Of a stretch of DNA of 64,000 bases, positions 12,603-25,500 are shown in pieces; the first letter of the stretch is position 1; every line of letters starts with the position of its first letter. The stretch spans positions 434,009-498,008 of the forward strand of contig PUQB01000062.1 in NCBI GenBank assembly GCA_003024785.1, given 5' to 3'. The translations under genes were made by a program, and so were the position numbers. A model generated the notes under the pieces. The model ran no database searches. It was not told the DNA's origin and saw nothing but the letters and a program-made list of their open reading frames with translations. Source of the DNA: Selaginella tamariscina. Lineage: Eukaryota; Streptophyta; Lycopodiopsida; Selaginellales; Selaginellaceae.

Positions 12603-15600
12603 TACTGAATATCGTGTGTATGTGTATCAGCGTTTCTTACAAATTCATTGAAAACGCTCTCTAGTTAATTTATTATAAGTTATATAACATGTATTAGATA
12701 TTGCAAATGCTATTAATATATCTTTACTGATTTTCTTAACCTGTTTATCTGCAGCTGCTAGTGCTATAGTTTCACATGCAAACCACGTAGTGAAAAATAT
12801 TTTAATTTTGCTTTGGGATATTCTTCTCGACTTAGACGATTTAAGTCCATCAACTAGCAGGTATGCAGTTTATGTTTAACTTTATGTTTAGTAAATAATG
12901 TCAAAGTATATATGATTCAGTTCTGAGGTAATATATGTAACTACGTGGATATTTATCTGTTTGTAAGTACATGTATATTTTGCATGCAGTCATGTAACTT
13001 ACAGCTACTAAACAATCAAGTAATTATGCTAACCATATTGTATACAATGTCTATTCAAATGTTTGCGTTTCACTTCACACGGTGCAAGATGCATATATGC
13101 ATATATTATATTTAGCAATATATGCATATGCCCTCGGTCCGTCAGTGTGTTCCCGCATTATATCTATTATTTATACTTATTTTGCAGTGTTATGCATTTG
13201 CTGGCTGAGCTGTATTTACAACCAGAAGCTGTACTTCCTTCAGATTCAAAACTGCCTTTCGATCTGAATTTTTGTGAAGAACAACAACAAGATTTGGAAG
13301 ACCTTTCTGTCTTGGCTCCTCGTCTCTGGCCTTTCATGCGGCATAATATATCCTCTGTTCGTCATGCAGCCATTCGGACTCTGGTATATACATGTATATT
13401 TATATTTTAACACAGTTTATATGTGTACATACATAGAATACATATAATCTATGTACACATTATTAATCAATTGAATCATATTCATTACATGTTTGTGATT
13501 GCTTTTCGTACTACATAAATATTTAGTGTGCCACAATATGTATGCATATACATGTTTGTGATTATGGTCAGACGTGCATTAATGAACTCAACTTAAACGT
13601 CCTTATATTTAAGTTTACTAATAATACCAATAATTAGTATGATACTTTACTAATACATTTTGATATTAATACTGTGTCAATCTCGATATTGCTATATATA
13701 TTACTCTAGTAACATTTTATGACCTACATAGGTGTACGTGCGCGTGTTGTATACTGTTAATATATCTATAACTTTTACATATATTTTTGATTAGGAACGA
13801 CTATTGGAGTCAGGGCCGACTACATGGGCTTTACCTATATTAAACGACATGCTGCAAATAGTTTACCAAAATCTGCTTATGGAGTCTAACGATGATATTC
13901 TTCAATGTTCTGGGCGTGTCTGGCGACTATTGGTCCAGGTATATACGTATAGATATGTCAAGGATACGGTATAACCATATCTACATAGTAATGGACAGCG
14001 TATACGTACATATACACATATACACGGAACACACATATATATCATTTCTTTTCTACAGAGTTGTTCGATGGATATACAAGCATCAACCCTGGGTATTTCT
14101 CGAAGTGGCTAGAACTCGCGAGTAGTGCAGCTGGATCGTCTTTAGAATATTCTAGCATCTTTTCGCCTACGACTTTACCACGTGGGAGTCGATCAAAAGC
14201 AGTTGCCAAACTACGTGCTTCTATGGCTATAGGTGTGTGTGTTTGTGTTGTTTGTGTGTCTGTCGGTGTATTCGGATAATTTGTTATGCCTTAACATAGT
14301 TTAATCATTAAATTATATAATATACTTATAAATACTCTGTCTACGATTCTTGTATGTACATAAATATCTTGTATACGCATACAAGAACCTGTATGTTGTG
14401 TGTGTGTGTGTGTGTGTGTGTATAGATAGATAGATAGATAGATAGATATAATGTCAAGAGAACTATGTAAATGTAGATATCACGTGTTTATATATATTTA
14501 TGGTGTGCAGGCATACTCTAATAATGTATAAACATATTTACATATGTATATAGCTATGGATAAGTATAATAAATTTATAAATAATGTAACTAAGTGTTTA
14601 CATCACGACTCTCTCTCTCTCAGACACACGCACGCGCACACGCTTTATTAGAAACATATGTAAGTAAACATATTTTTTTGCAGAACAAGTACAACCCCAG
14701 ACGCTCGAAAAAACTCTGATAGAAAGGTTGTAATAGGAGCAGATGGTGAAAATTCCATTATTCATATGAGAGTCGCAACGACGACTGCTCTTGGTATACT
14801 CTCTGCGAATGTTCCTGCTTCGGTTCTTGGAATCATCTCAGAATCTGTACGTCAAGCTATACTCTCTAATTCTGGTATCCAACGACAGGATATTCACACA
14901 CACACACAGAGGTGTATGTAATAATTTTATTATTGTGACAGGTTGCTTCTATGGTTCTTATTACGTGTTTTAAAGAAATACGTTCATCTTCGGACGAGAA
15001 AAAGGTGCCGGTAGTTACAAACTTCCGGCCGTTGGTTACACACTTGCAAGGCCTCCTCATGGCAACAGAGCCCTCGCAGCCGACCCCTTGTTCAAACCTC
15101 CCATATGCTGAACTGAGCAGGACATATGCCAAAATGAGGGCTGAAGTCTCTACATTACTACGGCATGCCGATTCTTTGAAGGTGTGTATGCGTGTGTGAC
15201 ACAGCATGTAGTGTCTGTCTTGTTGTCAGAAAATCTCTCTCACACACACACACGCGCGCGGCGTTTATTGGTTATCTTACAGGTTCCTTTACCGGCGGAT
15301 ATACCATCCGTCGAGGATATTTCTATAGAGGCGGCTGTAGATGTTGCAATGAAGCTGTCAAATGATGATGAGTGCGATAGTACAAGTACAGGTAATAATC
15401 CCATGTTTACTTAACCTTAATGGTATTGGACTCTCTCTCTCTCTCTCAATATTATTGTAGGCGAGGACATGAAAAGCTCTGCAAGGGATTTGATGGAATC
15501 TGCACGGCAGCGTTTACTTGCAACCGCTGGTTACTTGAAGTGTGTTCAGGTTAGTTGTACAATTTCGTACTAGTAACTTCAATTTTTATAGAATTGCATA

Positions 15601-18600
15601 ATCGCTATTTTTAACTTAATGACCTGTAACTTTAAAAAACTGACTTTATAAATGCATTTAACTTATGTATGACATTATTAGTTAGTTACATGTATAAAGA
15701 AGCAAGCTTATGAACATATCAACGAATGTAACAGATAACTACAGTCAATTAAATGTACAATTTATACTTATAAATCGTTTTAATAAGCTTGTATTATTAT
15801 GTGTTGTACAGGTGAACTTGCACAGTAGTGTCTTGGCGTTAATGGCTGCTGTTGTCGTGTGGATGGGAGCTACCTTCAAAACTAAACCCTGTAATCAACC
15901 ATTAATGAGCGCGATGAAGCGTGGAACAGGTCAGCATTGATTTCTAATAATATAACTCATTAACATATATTATAGTTATTTTATACTCCATAGATAGGTA
16001 AACAAGTAGTTTATGATTAATTATCTTTTATAATAGTTGATTAATTTTATGTTTAATTTTAAACAGGAGGGAGTTTTACAGCAAATTGCTGCAGAAGCAC
16101 TTGCAGAGGTTATTGCTCACTGTGTGGACGTAAGCCATGCCCTAATGACAAGCTTATTTAAAACCTGTCTACTATGGTGTGCGCCGACCAGCTTGAGACT
16201 CCAGGTGTGTGTGTGTTTTCTATATACAACCACTATATACATACATGATACCAAGGTTCATATTTAATAGTAATAACCTTTATGAATGCTACATTTGTAT
16301 ATGTATATTTAAATGTGTGTGTGTGTGTAGCGACACACACACATATATAAATGTATACATAAGCCTTTATGTATAATCATTATTAGCATCCATACTCCAC
16401 CATTTTTAAAAATACAATCTATAGCAACTTATATATGTGCTACAAACTATATACCTGAAGTTATATGTGATACTCTAGCTATATTTTATATAATTTAGAT
16501 TGCTAATCTGGAAATTACAGTTGCAAACGAGGCCAATTCTACATTGACTTTGGATGATGCCGTGAGTAAATCTTTTTCATATATATATATATAATCTACA
16601 TATCTATATGTAGGTTTATGTACTTCATATTTATTTATAGGAGCTTTCAAAGGCTACAGTGCGAAAGAATGAAGTTACTTCAGCAGACGATAGAGTAAAG
16701 CTTGAAGGTGTTATTACTAGACGAGGTGCAGAACTTGCTCTTAAAGCACTTTGCCAAAGGTATATATATATATACACACACACACAATGTATATGTTAAA
16801 TTGCTTATTTTCAGATTTGACGACTTACTATTTGAGAAACTCCCAAGGCTTTGGGACTGTCTCACGGATGTCATCAAGCCGTCCGATCCATCGCATCTGG
16901 ACGGTCCAGTTATACTTAAACCAACTGCAGATCCCCAGGCTCTTGTCAACAATCTCCAGGTATATGATAATAGTTATACAGATTATCAAATATACTATAT
17001 CTGCTCATGTTATATATATCAATAATGGGATTTTATGTGCAGCTTATTCGAGTGATTGCTCCTTTTCTCAAGGGAACAATGCAATCAAAAATTCTAACGC
17101 TACTTCCTGCAATATTCGGCTGTGTTAGACATCGTCATGCCTTGGTTAGAGCAGGTATATTCAATATAACCTACAATATGATTGCCGTATATAGGTATAT
17201 CATGATATAGTTAATATGCACACTTGAATCTAACAATACGGTTCATGTGTTATATGCTTTTATTTAATTACTAATAGTGTATTCAGGTGCGTCGAGGTGC
17301 ATAACTGCAATGGCTAAAACAATGAAGGATAGAATTATGACTGCTGTTTTGAGTAAAGCTATGCCTATGCTTACTGATGGAACTTCTATGGAGGCAAGAC
17401 AAGGAGCAGGAATGCTGGTCACATTCTTAGTTGAAGGTATGTGGGTGCCCTCTCTCCCTCCCTCCCTCCCTCGAAACACGTGTATTATACAATGTATTAC
17501 ACTGGTACATACCTCGGAGTATACACGTAGCAGATGTACGGGGGCTACCTAGTATCGTATATGGAAATACAACGTTTTTATATATTATGTATTATAAGAG
17601 GAACAATGCATATTATCATTATGTCACAATACGTATAACATAATATATTCGTACATGCTGATGAATCATTTATAATAACTTTATATCTAACTTATATAAT
17701 GTAAATGTGCAGGGCTTGGAGTGGAGCTAGTGGGATATGCACCATATTTGATAGTTCCTCTTTTGGGTTGTATGGGAGACAGTAACCAATTTGTGAGGCA
17801 AAGCGTAACACATAGTTTTGCTGCCCTTGTCCCCCTTCTACCCTTAGCACGTGGAGTTCCTCAGCCGCCAGGAATATCCTCTCCGGGTATGTATAATATT
17901 ATAATAATATAATGATATATAAATACATAATATTTAACTTGAGTATCTAATAAATTTATATACTCCAGGAAGCTCGGAAGATGCGAAGTTTCTTGAGCAG
18001 CTGCTCGATAACTCTCGTGTTGATGATTATAAACTGGCTTTTGAACTTAAGACCTCTCTACGCAGGTGACTCTGTGTGTGTGTGTGTGTTATTGACATAA
18101 TTTAAGAATATTCTCGAATGTTCTTGTGTTTTCAACTGTTTGGTTACCTTATATTTGCTCACACACACACACACACACACTAGCTTCATGGTATACGCAT
18201 ACATGTATCGTACGGGTTAACCTCATATGCCATATGTGCATGTTGTATATAACTTATGAATATCTTTGTTAACAGATATCAGCAAGAAGGAATAAACTGG
18301 CTAGGTTTTCTGAAGCGGTTTAAACTTCATGGGATTCTTTGTGACGACATGGGATTAGGCAAAACTTTACAGGTTAAATGGTTAATATACATTACTTTTA
18401 TTACTATATAATGCATTAATATGCTATACAGTATAAAAATAATGGTAAGCATGTGAAGCATGCATGTTGAGGAAGTTAAACGTACATATCACATTATACA
18501 ATTTACTATGATACATTATCTCCTAATCTATACATTGTATTCATAAGTTGTTATGTATACATAGCTATATAGTATTATACTTTCAGATATTTAAAAGTTA

Positions 18601-21397
18601 TCAATTATAATCCTTTATAGTGAATTATATGCTATGCATTTTGAGATATCAATTAATATATGTGATGCATATATAATGGTAATTTATGCGTGTTTTTATT
18701 TTAATTAGGCTTCTGCAATTGTTGCCTCGGATACTGCAGAGCGTATTGCCACAAACTCTAACACGACGACTCTGTCGTTGATTGTATGCCCTCCCACTTT
18801 GGTTGGTCACTGGGTGTATGAGATTGAGAAGTTTATATCACCTGAATTTCTCAAACCTTTACAGTAAGTATATCTGTCAGCGTACGTGTATGCATACACA
18901 CACACACATATGATCTCTCTCTCTCCCATAATATGTGCCGCAATCTCATATGTGTGCGCATACGTATGTGTTGTTGTTCTGTGTGCTTCTAACCAAAGGC
19001 AACCTTCATAGAACAATATCAAAACCATGTGTGTATGTACCTATATATTGACAAGTAGAAACCTACTTTATATTCATGTGAGGTGCACATTTGCTATATG
19101 TGTTTGGTAATTTCTGTTCAGTTATAACATAGACACACATACGCACATATACATATTTGCTAATATGTGTTTAATTGTGACAGATATATTGGACAACCAA
19201 ACGATAGAGTACAATTAAGGAACCAGTTTAGTGATTACAGCATAATTATAACCTCATACGACGTATTAAGGAAGGATATTGACCATCTCAGCCAGATTCC
19301 GTGGAATTATTGCATATTAGACGAGGGACACGTCATCAAGAGCAGTAAATCCAAAATTACCACGGCGGTAAAACGGATTCAAGCTGAGCATAGATTGATT
19401 TTAACTGGCACTCCCATTCAGGTTCGTAACGCTCACGCACGCTGTGTAGGACCCATTTGTTATTTGAATGACTGAATATGTATTATGTATGAACTAAAAT
19501 ATATATGTGCATAAATGAAGGAAGAGCTTCACTGCAGATATATAAATTTTACGTGTTTATAATTATTAATGTAACACATATCAATATATTGTGCGTTTTC
19601 TTTTACAGAATAGATATCAAAATGTTGTGTGTGTGTGTGTGTGTATGGTATCAACGCGTGCGTGTTCTGTGTGGTTGTATGCATGTATACAGGTGTAGTA
19701 TGAAAATGCTTGTCATACTGTAGATACAAAATACATCTTCTGGTTCTTCGTGTATATACAAACACACAGACACCACGCATATGTTATATATGCAAGCTTA
19801 TGTGTATGAATATCCTCATCGTATATTCCTGTATTTTTCTAGAATAACGTACTGGAGCTTTGGTCTTTATTCGACTTTCTCATGCCGGGTTTTCTCGGAC
19901 TGAACGACAGGTATTAAATACACACAAATATACTACACATACGTTACATATCATATAATGTGTATTTGGGTATTATTGTTTTATTATTTATGAATTAATT
20001 TATTTGCATCTTGTGCAGTTTCATGCGATTTATGGCAAACCTCTTTTAGCCGCAAGAGACCCGAAATGCTCTGCTAAAGAGGCAGAGGCCGGTGTATTAG
20101 CTATGGAGGCACTACACAAGCAGGTTTACATAATATGTATATGTATGTTATATTATGATAGTTATATACGTGTTCTCTCTCTTTCTCTCTCTCACACACA
20201 CGTGTATGTGTATATAGTGTTGTATTTTGGTTGTAGGTGATGCCATTCTTGTTACGTAGAACAAAGGACGAAGTACTAGCAGATTTACCCCCGAAGATTA
20301 TACAAGACCGTTATTGTGACCTATGTCCGCTTCAACTGAACCTGTATGAGAAGTTTTCTAAGTCCCAGGCTAAGAAAGACGTGTCAAATTTGGTCGAGGC
20401 TTATGGAGGTGATAATTCTTCAAAGTCTTCAGCCCCTACACACGTCTCTTCAGGTAATATATGCGTATTTTGTGTGTGTGTGTTGTGTATGTTATAGTGT
20501 GTTTACGTTCAAATATTCTTACAGATGTATGATTTTATTCGCAGGCTTTGCAATATCTTCGAAAAGTATGTAGTCATCCTTCTCTTGTTTTGGATGGAAA
20601 TGAGGACTTGAGTGAGGAACATGGTGTCACAGGTCTTTATACGTGCGTGCGTGCGTGGTACTATTATTAATTATTTTGTTCAGAATTTGCATGATATTCA
20701 AAACTCTCCCCAAGCTTCTTGCTCTACGGGATATTCTGGGGAATGTGGAATCGGAATATCCAATGGAGAGAATTCTGGACAACACCGTGTTTTGATTTTT
20801 GCACAACTAAAGGTTAAATTGAGGCTAGCAATGATAACCCAGAATTAATATTAATTTATACTCTCAGTACTAACTTATGCGAACTCTGGCAGGGGTTTCT
20901 TGACATTATAGAGAAGGATTTATTTTCAAACACACATGAAAAGGTTCGTTACAGTAATGTAGTATATAACATAATATTGTACACATAATATATTAATAAA
21001 TATTAGGACAGATGAAACTGCAAAAACAAACTAACTAAGTTTTTTTTGTGTTACAGCGTAACATACTTAAGGCTTGATGGTTCCGTGGAGACTGATAAGC
21101 GTTTTGAGATTGTCAAGACTTTTAATGCTGACCCTACGATTGATGTCCTTCTTCTTACAACACACGGTATAAGATTTTAGCTATTATTTAAACCATATGT
21201 TCCTTAACTGTATTAATTTGATGTAAATTCTAGTTGGTGGCTTGGGATTAAATTTAACAGCGCCGACACGGTTGTCTTTATGGAGCATGACTGGAACCCC
21301 ATGCGTGACATGCAGGTATGTGCATGTGCATGTGTGTGATGTATTTGTATATCACACAAACTGTATATTTTATATATATATATATATATATATTATA

Positions 21398-21432
<35 letters not shown>

Positions 21433-21776
21433 CATACTAAACCAGGCTTTTTTATAACAATGACAATGTATATAGTAGATCCCACGTATACTTGTATTAC
21501 AACTCTGTATATGTGAATATATATCATACACGTGATTTTTATGTGATTTTTCAGGCTATGGATAGGGCACATAGGCTGGGGCAAAAGAGGGTAGTAAATG
21601 TACACAGATTAATAATGCGTGGAACACTAGAAGAGAAAAGTAATGAGCCTTCAAAGATTTAAGATCTCGGTTGCTAATACTGTGATTAACGCCGAGAATG
21701 CGAGCTTAAACACCATGGACACTGGCCAGCTCCTTGATCTATTCACTGTCTCCGGAAAGAAAGGTTAGTTGCGTGC

Positions 21777-21826
<50 letters not shown>

Positions 21827-22073
21827 ATGTAAAATCACATGTATGTACATGTGTATAATGTTTATTTATATGAAATATTATAGGCGAATGAGCCAAGCAC
21901 AAGCAAGGAGAACGAAGAGGACTCTAAAAAGGGTGAGAAAAAGGGCTTAAGGGCAATGTTAAACTCTCTTGATGATCTTGTGGGACCAATCACAGTACAA
22001 CGAAGAATACAACCTTGGGTCATTCGTATCGCGGTTAAAAGTGAGGTTTTTCTCTCTCTATTTTTTTTTTTAA
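7833..22073 (+). CDS. BTAF1: BTAF1/MOT1 TBP-associated Swi2/Snf2 ATPase, 41 exons
   Basis: The encoded protein (about 2,080 residues from 6.25 kb of exons, the usual plant size) matches BTAF1/MOT1 along its whole length. It has an N-terminal HEAT array, an acidic linker, a long HEAT middle and a C-terminal Snf2 ATPase. In the family it binds TBP with the HEAT repeats and uses ATP to remove TBP from DNA, so it resets transcription in the nucleus. The start ATG at 7833 gives the expected N-terminus ([13 protein letters not shown], then [20 protein letters not shown]). All junctions use GT..AG. The stop (22071-22073) follows the expected LWDQSQY-type ending, but the last few codons read into poly-T and may be an unspliced end. 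About a dozen single-base homopolymer changes interrupt the frame. Element A lies 230 bp downstream. Confidence 0.93.
10963..11334 (+). repeat. 24-bp coding minisatellite: PEVKPDVL-like octapeptide array in BTAF1
   Basis: Fifteen complete 24-base units and one half unit (372 bases, 124 residues, no frame break) encode variants of D/E-V-L-P/R/S-E-V/A-K/S-P. Units 2-4 are identical at the protein level (EVLREVSP); the later ones are mostly DVLPEVKP and DVLPEAKP. The array lies in the acidic linker between the first HEAT block and [10 protein letters not shown]. Indels are all in multiples of three (one unit lacks four residues), so the frame has been kept. Confidence 0.92.
11964..18065 (+). CDS. 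BTAF1: BTAF1 exons 9-28: central HEAT repeats
   Basis: Exons: 11964-12096, 12273-12341, 12399-12505, 12755-12860, 13188-13383, 13795-13938, 14059-14232, 14684-14846, 14942-15181, 15283-15391, 15461-15549, 15812-15929, 16067-16204, 16499-16561, 16641-16759, 16815-16959, 17043-17154, 17287-17436, 17713-17886, 17969-18065. Blocks shared with plant BTAF1 include [50 protein letters not shown]-like text in exon 12, [73 protein letters not shown] and [18 protein letters not shown]-like text in exon 27. Frame slips at homopolymers are visible at 12494-12497 (TTTT), about 14098, the A run near 14711, and 16130-16165. Confidence 0.85.
12506..12600. repeat. Compound (GT)n-(GA)n microsatellite in a BTAF1 intron
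   Basis: A run of GT dinucleotides abuts the splice donor of exon 11 and changes to a long pure GA run ending near 12599. It creates a spurious Arg-Glu open frame that is not coding. Confidence 0.95.
14398..14449. repeat. (GT)n followed by (GATA)n in a BTAF1 intron
   Basis: A GT run is followed directly by several gata tetranucleotides between exons 15 and 16. Nothing else is seen in this intron except a CT/CA tract near 14610-14640. Confidence 0.9.
18276..22073 (+). CDS. BTAF1: BTAF1 exons 29-41: Snf2-family ATPase domain and C-terminus
   Basis: Exons: 18276-18372, 18709-18863, 19184-19421, 19843-19910, 20019-20123, 20237-20453, 20545-20623, 20684-20812, 20893-20943, 21057-21166, 21234-21315, 21555-21763, 21884-22073. 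The Snf2 motifs are in order: [16 protein letters not shown] with [10 protein letters not shown] (motif I, Walker A, exon 29), [12 protein letters not shown] (Ia, exon 30), DEGH (II, at 19320-19331), LTGTPIQ (III), [14 protein letters not shown] (exon 34), HRVLIFAQ (IV), [28 protein letters not shown] with VFMEHDWNP (V) and [20 protein letters not shown] (VI). All catalytic motifs are present. Frame slips occur near 19910, 20708-20711, 20738-20741, 21265, 21640 and 21980. Confidence 0.92.
21371..21430. repeat. (AT)n then (GA)n microsatellite in a BTAF1 intron
   Basis: An alternating AT run (from about 21371) is followed by a pure GA run (about 21404-21430) between exons 39 and 40. A similar GT-GA run occupies about 21771-21826 in the next intron. 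Confidence 0.9.
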
Positions 22074-22302
22074 AGTTTTGCATTTAAAAGCATTTTTGTA
22101 AATAAGTTTGCGAGGTTATTAAGATTAATTAATGTGCGGAAAATCTCACCTTTTTGAAAAATACAATTTATATTATATATAAAGCTGCTATTAATAAATT
22201 GAACATTCTATAAATATTGTTTCTATAAATATATCATTATAATTATATTTATAATATCTAAACAACAAGGTTTATATAAAAACATATATTAAAGGCTACT
22301 TT

Positions 22303-22500
22303 TGTAAGATACTGTATATTATGTAACGTAATGTATATACGCATGTGTATATACACACATGCATAGTGACACATGGGTGGTGATCTGGCCGCCATGTGTC
22401 GCCACGTGTGCATGTGTGCCACGTGGCAGGAGGTCTCCTGTATATAAGCAGGGTTTTTGTAGCTTAAGGATCTGACATTTTAATATATATCGGCTTTTCA
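22303..22500 (+). repeat. 5' LTR of element A
   Basis: The LTR starts TGTAAGATACTG and ends ...CTTTTCA. It contains an inverted pair gcatgtgt/acacatgc (22341-22348 and 22355-22362), two CACGTG G-box cores near 22403 and 22420, and a TATATAAG box at 22441. Confidence 0.95.
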
Positions 22501-22546
22501 TTGGTGGAGAAGTTGGGTATTCCTTTCTTCCGCCTTTTCCTTTTCA

Positions 22547-25500
22547 TGACGATGAATATGGAGACGGCGTTTAGCATTATTGCTACTGCTATTGATGCAC
22601 AAACAAAGTTGTTGGAGCGCTTTGTTGAGGGTTCGTCCTCCTCTTCCCCGCCTGAGCCTCCTGCCGGGGGATCTGCTTCTAGTACTCCTTCATCTTCTTC
22701 ACAGGCCACAAATCCGAGGGTTCGACCCCGATCTTTTTGTGGTGATCCGGGAGATGATGTATACCACTGGTTTGATCATTTCCAAGTATTGTTCGTTACC
22801 ATGGTTGGGATGAGGCCCGTGCTCTCAGAGAATTCCCTACATGTTTGGAAGGCCCTGCGCTCAAGTGGTATAATGGATTGGCTGCGGAGATTCAAGCCAA
22901 TAGTAATCGGTTAACGGAATGCCTCAAACGTACGTTTGGCAAAGTTGAGGATTCAGATGATGCTTTCCAACAACTGCATGCGATACGACAACATCCTGGT
23001 GAGTCTGTTATGCGGTTCAGTATTAGGTTCGGGGATTTAGTTCGGCGTGCATATCCTAACATGCCTGAGCCCATTAAGCTCGGTATGTTATGGCCAACTA
23101 TGCGACCCGAACTTGTTCGATTCGTTCGGGCTCTTCGTCCTACCACATTGGAGGAAGCTTTTGCACTAGCTCAACGTTTTGAGTTGGTGCCTGGTGAGGG
23201 CCGTGTTCCCCTTGGGTTACCTGCTCCTCTATTCAGCGTGCTGATCCAATGGAGGTTGATGCTGCTGCATATGTGCCCGCACGACAAGCCTTTCGTGGTC
23301 GACCTCGGGGCCCACCCCGTGGACCACCTCCACGAAATCGTCCTGCACTGCTCCAGTTCCTGCCCGTGGTGGTCAAAATCCACGGATTCGTGACAGGAGG
23401 AATCGGAACAATGCAGGTCGACCCAATCAAGTTCATTGTTGGGCCTGTTGGGCACCTGGACATACTTGGCGGGCATGCGATGTGTATCCTGATTGGCGTC
23501 CACCACATCCAGGCTGGCGACCATATGTTCCGGATGGTGTGCCTGTGGCGGCCATTATGCTGATGATGAGCTTCCAGATGACGAAGCCTCTCTTGCAGGT
23601 GGATCTGTTGCGGAAAACAGTAATCGTACGGGCGACGGAGGGATCCCGTGCGATGGAGACTTCACCTCCATGTTTTTTCCGCTATGCATATCAAGGTTTG
23701 CAAGTTCCACCAGATCATCCAGTTTTCACATTTTCTGCACGGTGAATGATCTTTCAGTCACAGTGCTTGTGGATACAGGATCCAGTATGTCTTCCATAAC
23801 TCTTCTCTAGCGCATCGGTGCTCATTACCCTTAAGACGTGCAGATAAGGTCTTGCACATTTTATATGGTAATGGGCAGTCTCGTGCAGTATCACAGTACA
23901 CCACTTGACTACGCTGGTTATGGGTGCCAACTGTAAGTTTCCCTCTGGGTCTCTTAGGGTTGTCCCTTCCCAGGTCTTTGACATCATTCTGGGATGTGAT
24001 TGGTTAAAGCAGTCGAAAGGTACATGTGATTTTTCACTCTCTCCTCCTGTATTACGCTTGGAGTCTGTGTCTTTGCAGTCTGTTCCTTTACGTCCAGAGA
24101 AGCTTGTTGCTGTTTGTATCACGCATACAGCTCCTTTGATTCCGGTCTTGGGGTGGTGTTCATCTCAACAGGTTCAAATGCCGGATCCGTCACCTGAGTG
24201 TCGAGCACACTGCATCGAACAACTTAAGAAACAGTATGCAAGTTTGTTCAAATTTGATCTGTCCCAAGGTGCACGTGTGAAGACTCGACACTGTATACCC
24301 ACCGGCAATGCAAAGCCTTTCAAAGTCCCGGTTCGACGCAGGTCACCAAAGGAGTTATCAGCCATGCGAACAGCTGTTACTGATATGATTGGTAAACGAG
24401 TGTGTCGTCCGTCACGGAGTCCATGGGCATGTGAACCTCATTTGGTTCCCAAGCCTGATGGATCTCTCCGATTTTGTGTGGATTACCGACCTCTTAACGA
24501 TGTTACCATCAAAGATGTCTATCCACTTCCGAACTCTGCCGATCTATTAGATCGTTTGGGTCAGAGTCGATGGTTTACTAAGTTGGATTTGGCATCAGGA
24601 TATTGGCAGGTTCCTATGGCTGAGGAGGATATTCCAAAAACGGCCTTCCGGACACCATTTGGTCTTTACGAGTTTTTGGTCATGCCTTTTGGATTGACTT
24701 CAGCTCCTGCCACCTTTCAACGCATGATGGATGAGCTTCTTTCCGATATGCCTGATATCACTGCCGATTTTATCGACGATGTGCTCATTCATGGGTCTGG
24801 TTCTTGGGAGGATCACATTCGTGATGTACGGCGCGTTCTTGATCGATTTCGAGAAGTTGGCCTGAAGTTGAAACTTGAAAAGTGTGTGTTTGGTTCGACC
24901 GACACCACTTACTTGGGTTACCGTATATCTCGAGAGGGTTTACAGGTGGATCCAATGAAGTTGCGAGCTGTTCGAGAGTTCCCTCGTCCCCGTACAGTAC
25001 AGGAAGTCCAGCGTTTCTTGGGCACGGTGCAGTACTTGGGTCGATTCATCGATCATCTCACTGATCGAACTGCCCCTCTTCGGGAGTTAGTTCGTCCACA
25101 GGTATCTTTCAGGTGGACTCGCAGGTGTCAGCAGGCATTTGACCAGTTAAAAGAGTTCCTGACAACTCCACCATTGCTTCAATACCCAGATTTTACTCGT
25201 CCGTTCATTTTACGAGTAGATGCCTCAGATGTTGGTATTGGTGGTGTATTGATGCAAACTGATGCTGTGGATTCTTCAATTCGACACCCGGTGGCTTACA
25301 TTAGTCGAGTACTCACGCCGGCTGAGCGGAATTATTCCACTACTGAAAAAGAATGCCTTGCTGCTGTTTGGGGTTTTGAACGACTTCATGCCTACTTACA
25401 TGGGAGTGAAACACTTTTGGAGTGTGATCATGCTGCTGTCACTTCCTTATTAAAACGGAAGAATTTAGTGGGTCGTGTAGCCAGATGGGCATTACGTCTC

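Noticed and set aside
23171-23524. Minus-strand frames across the gag region of element A (and matching ones in B)
   Set aside because: They are shadows of gag coding sequence and have no family resemblance of their own.
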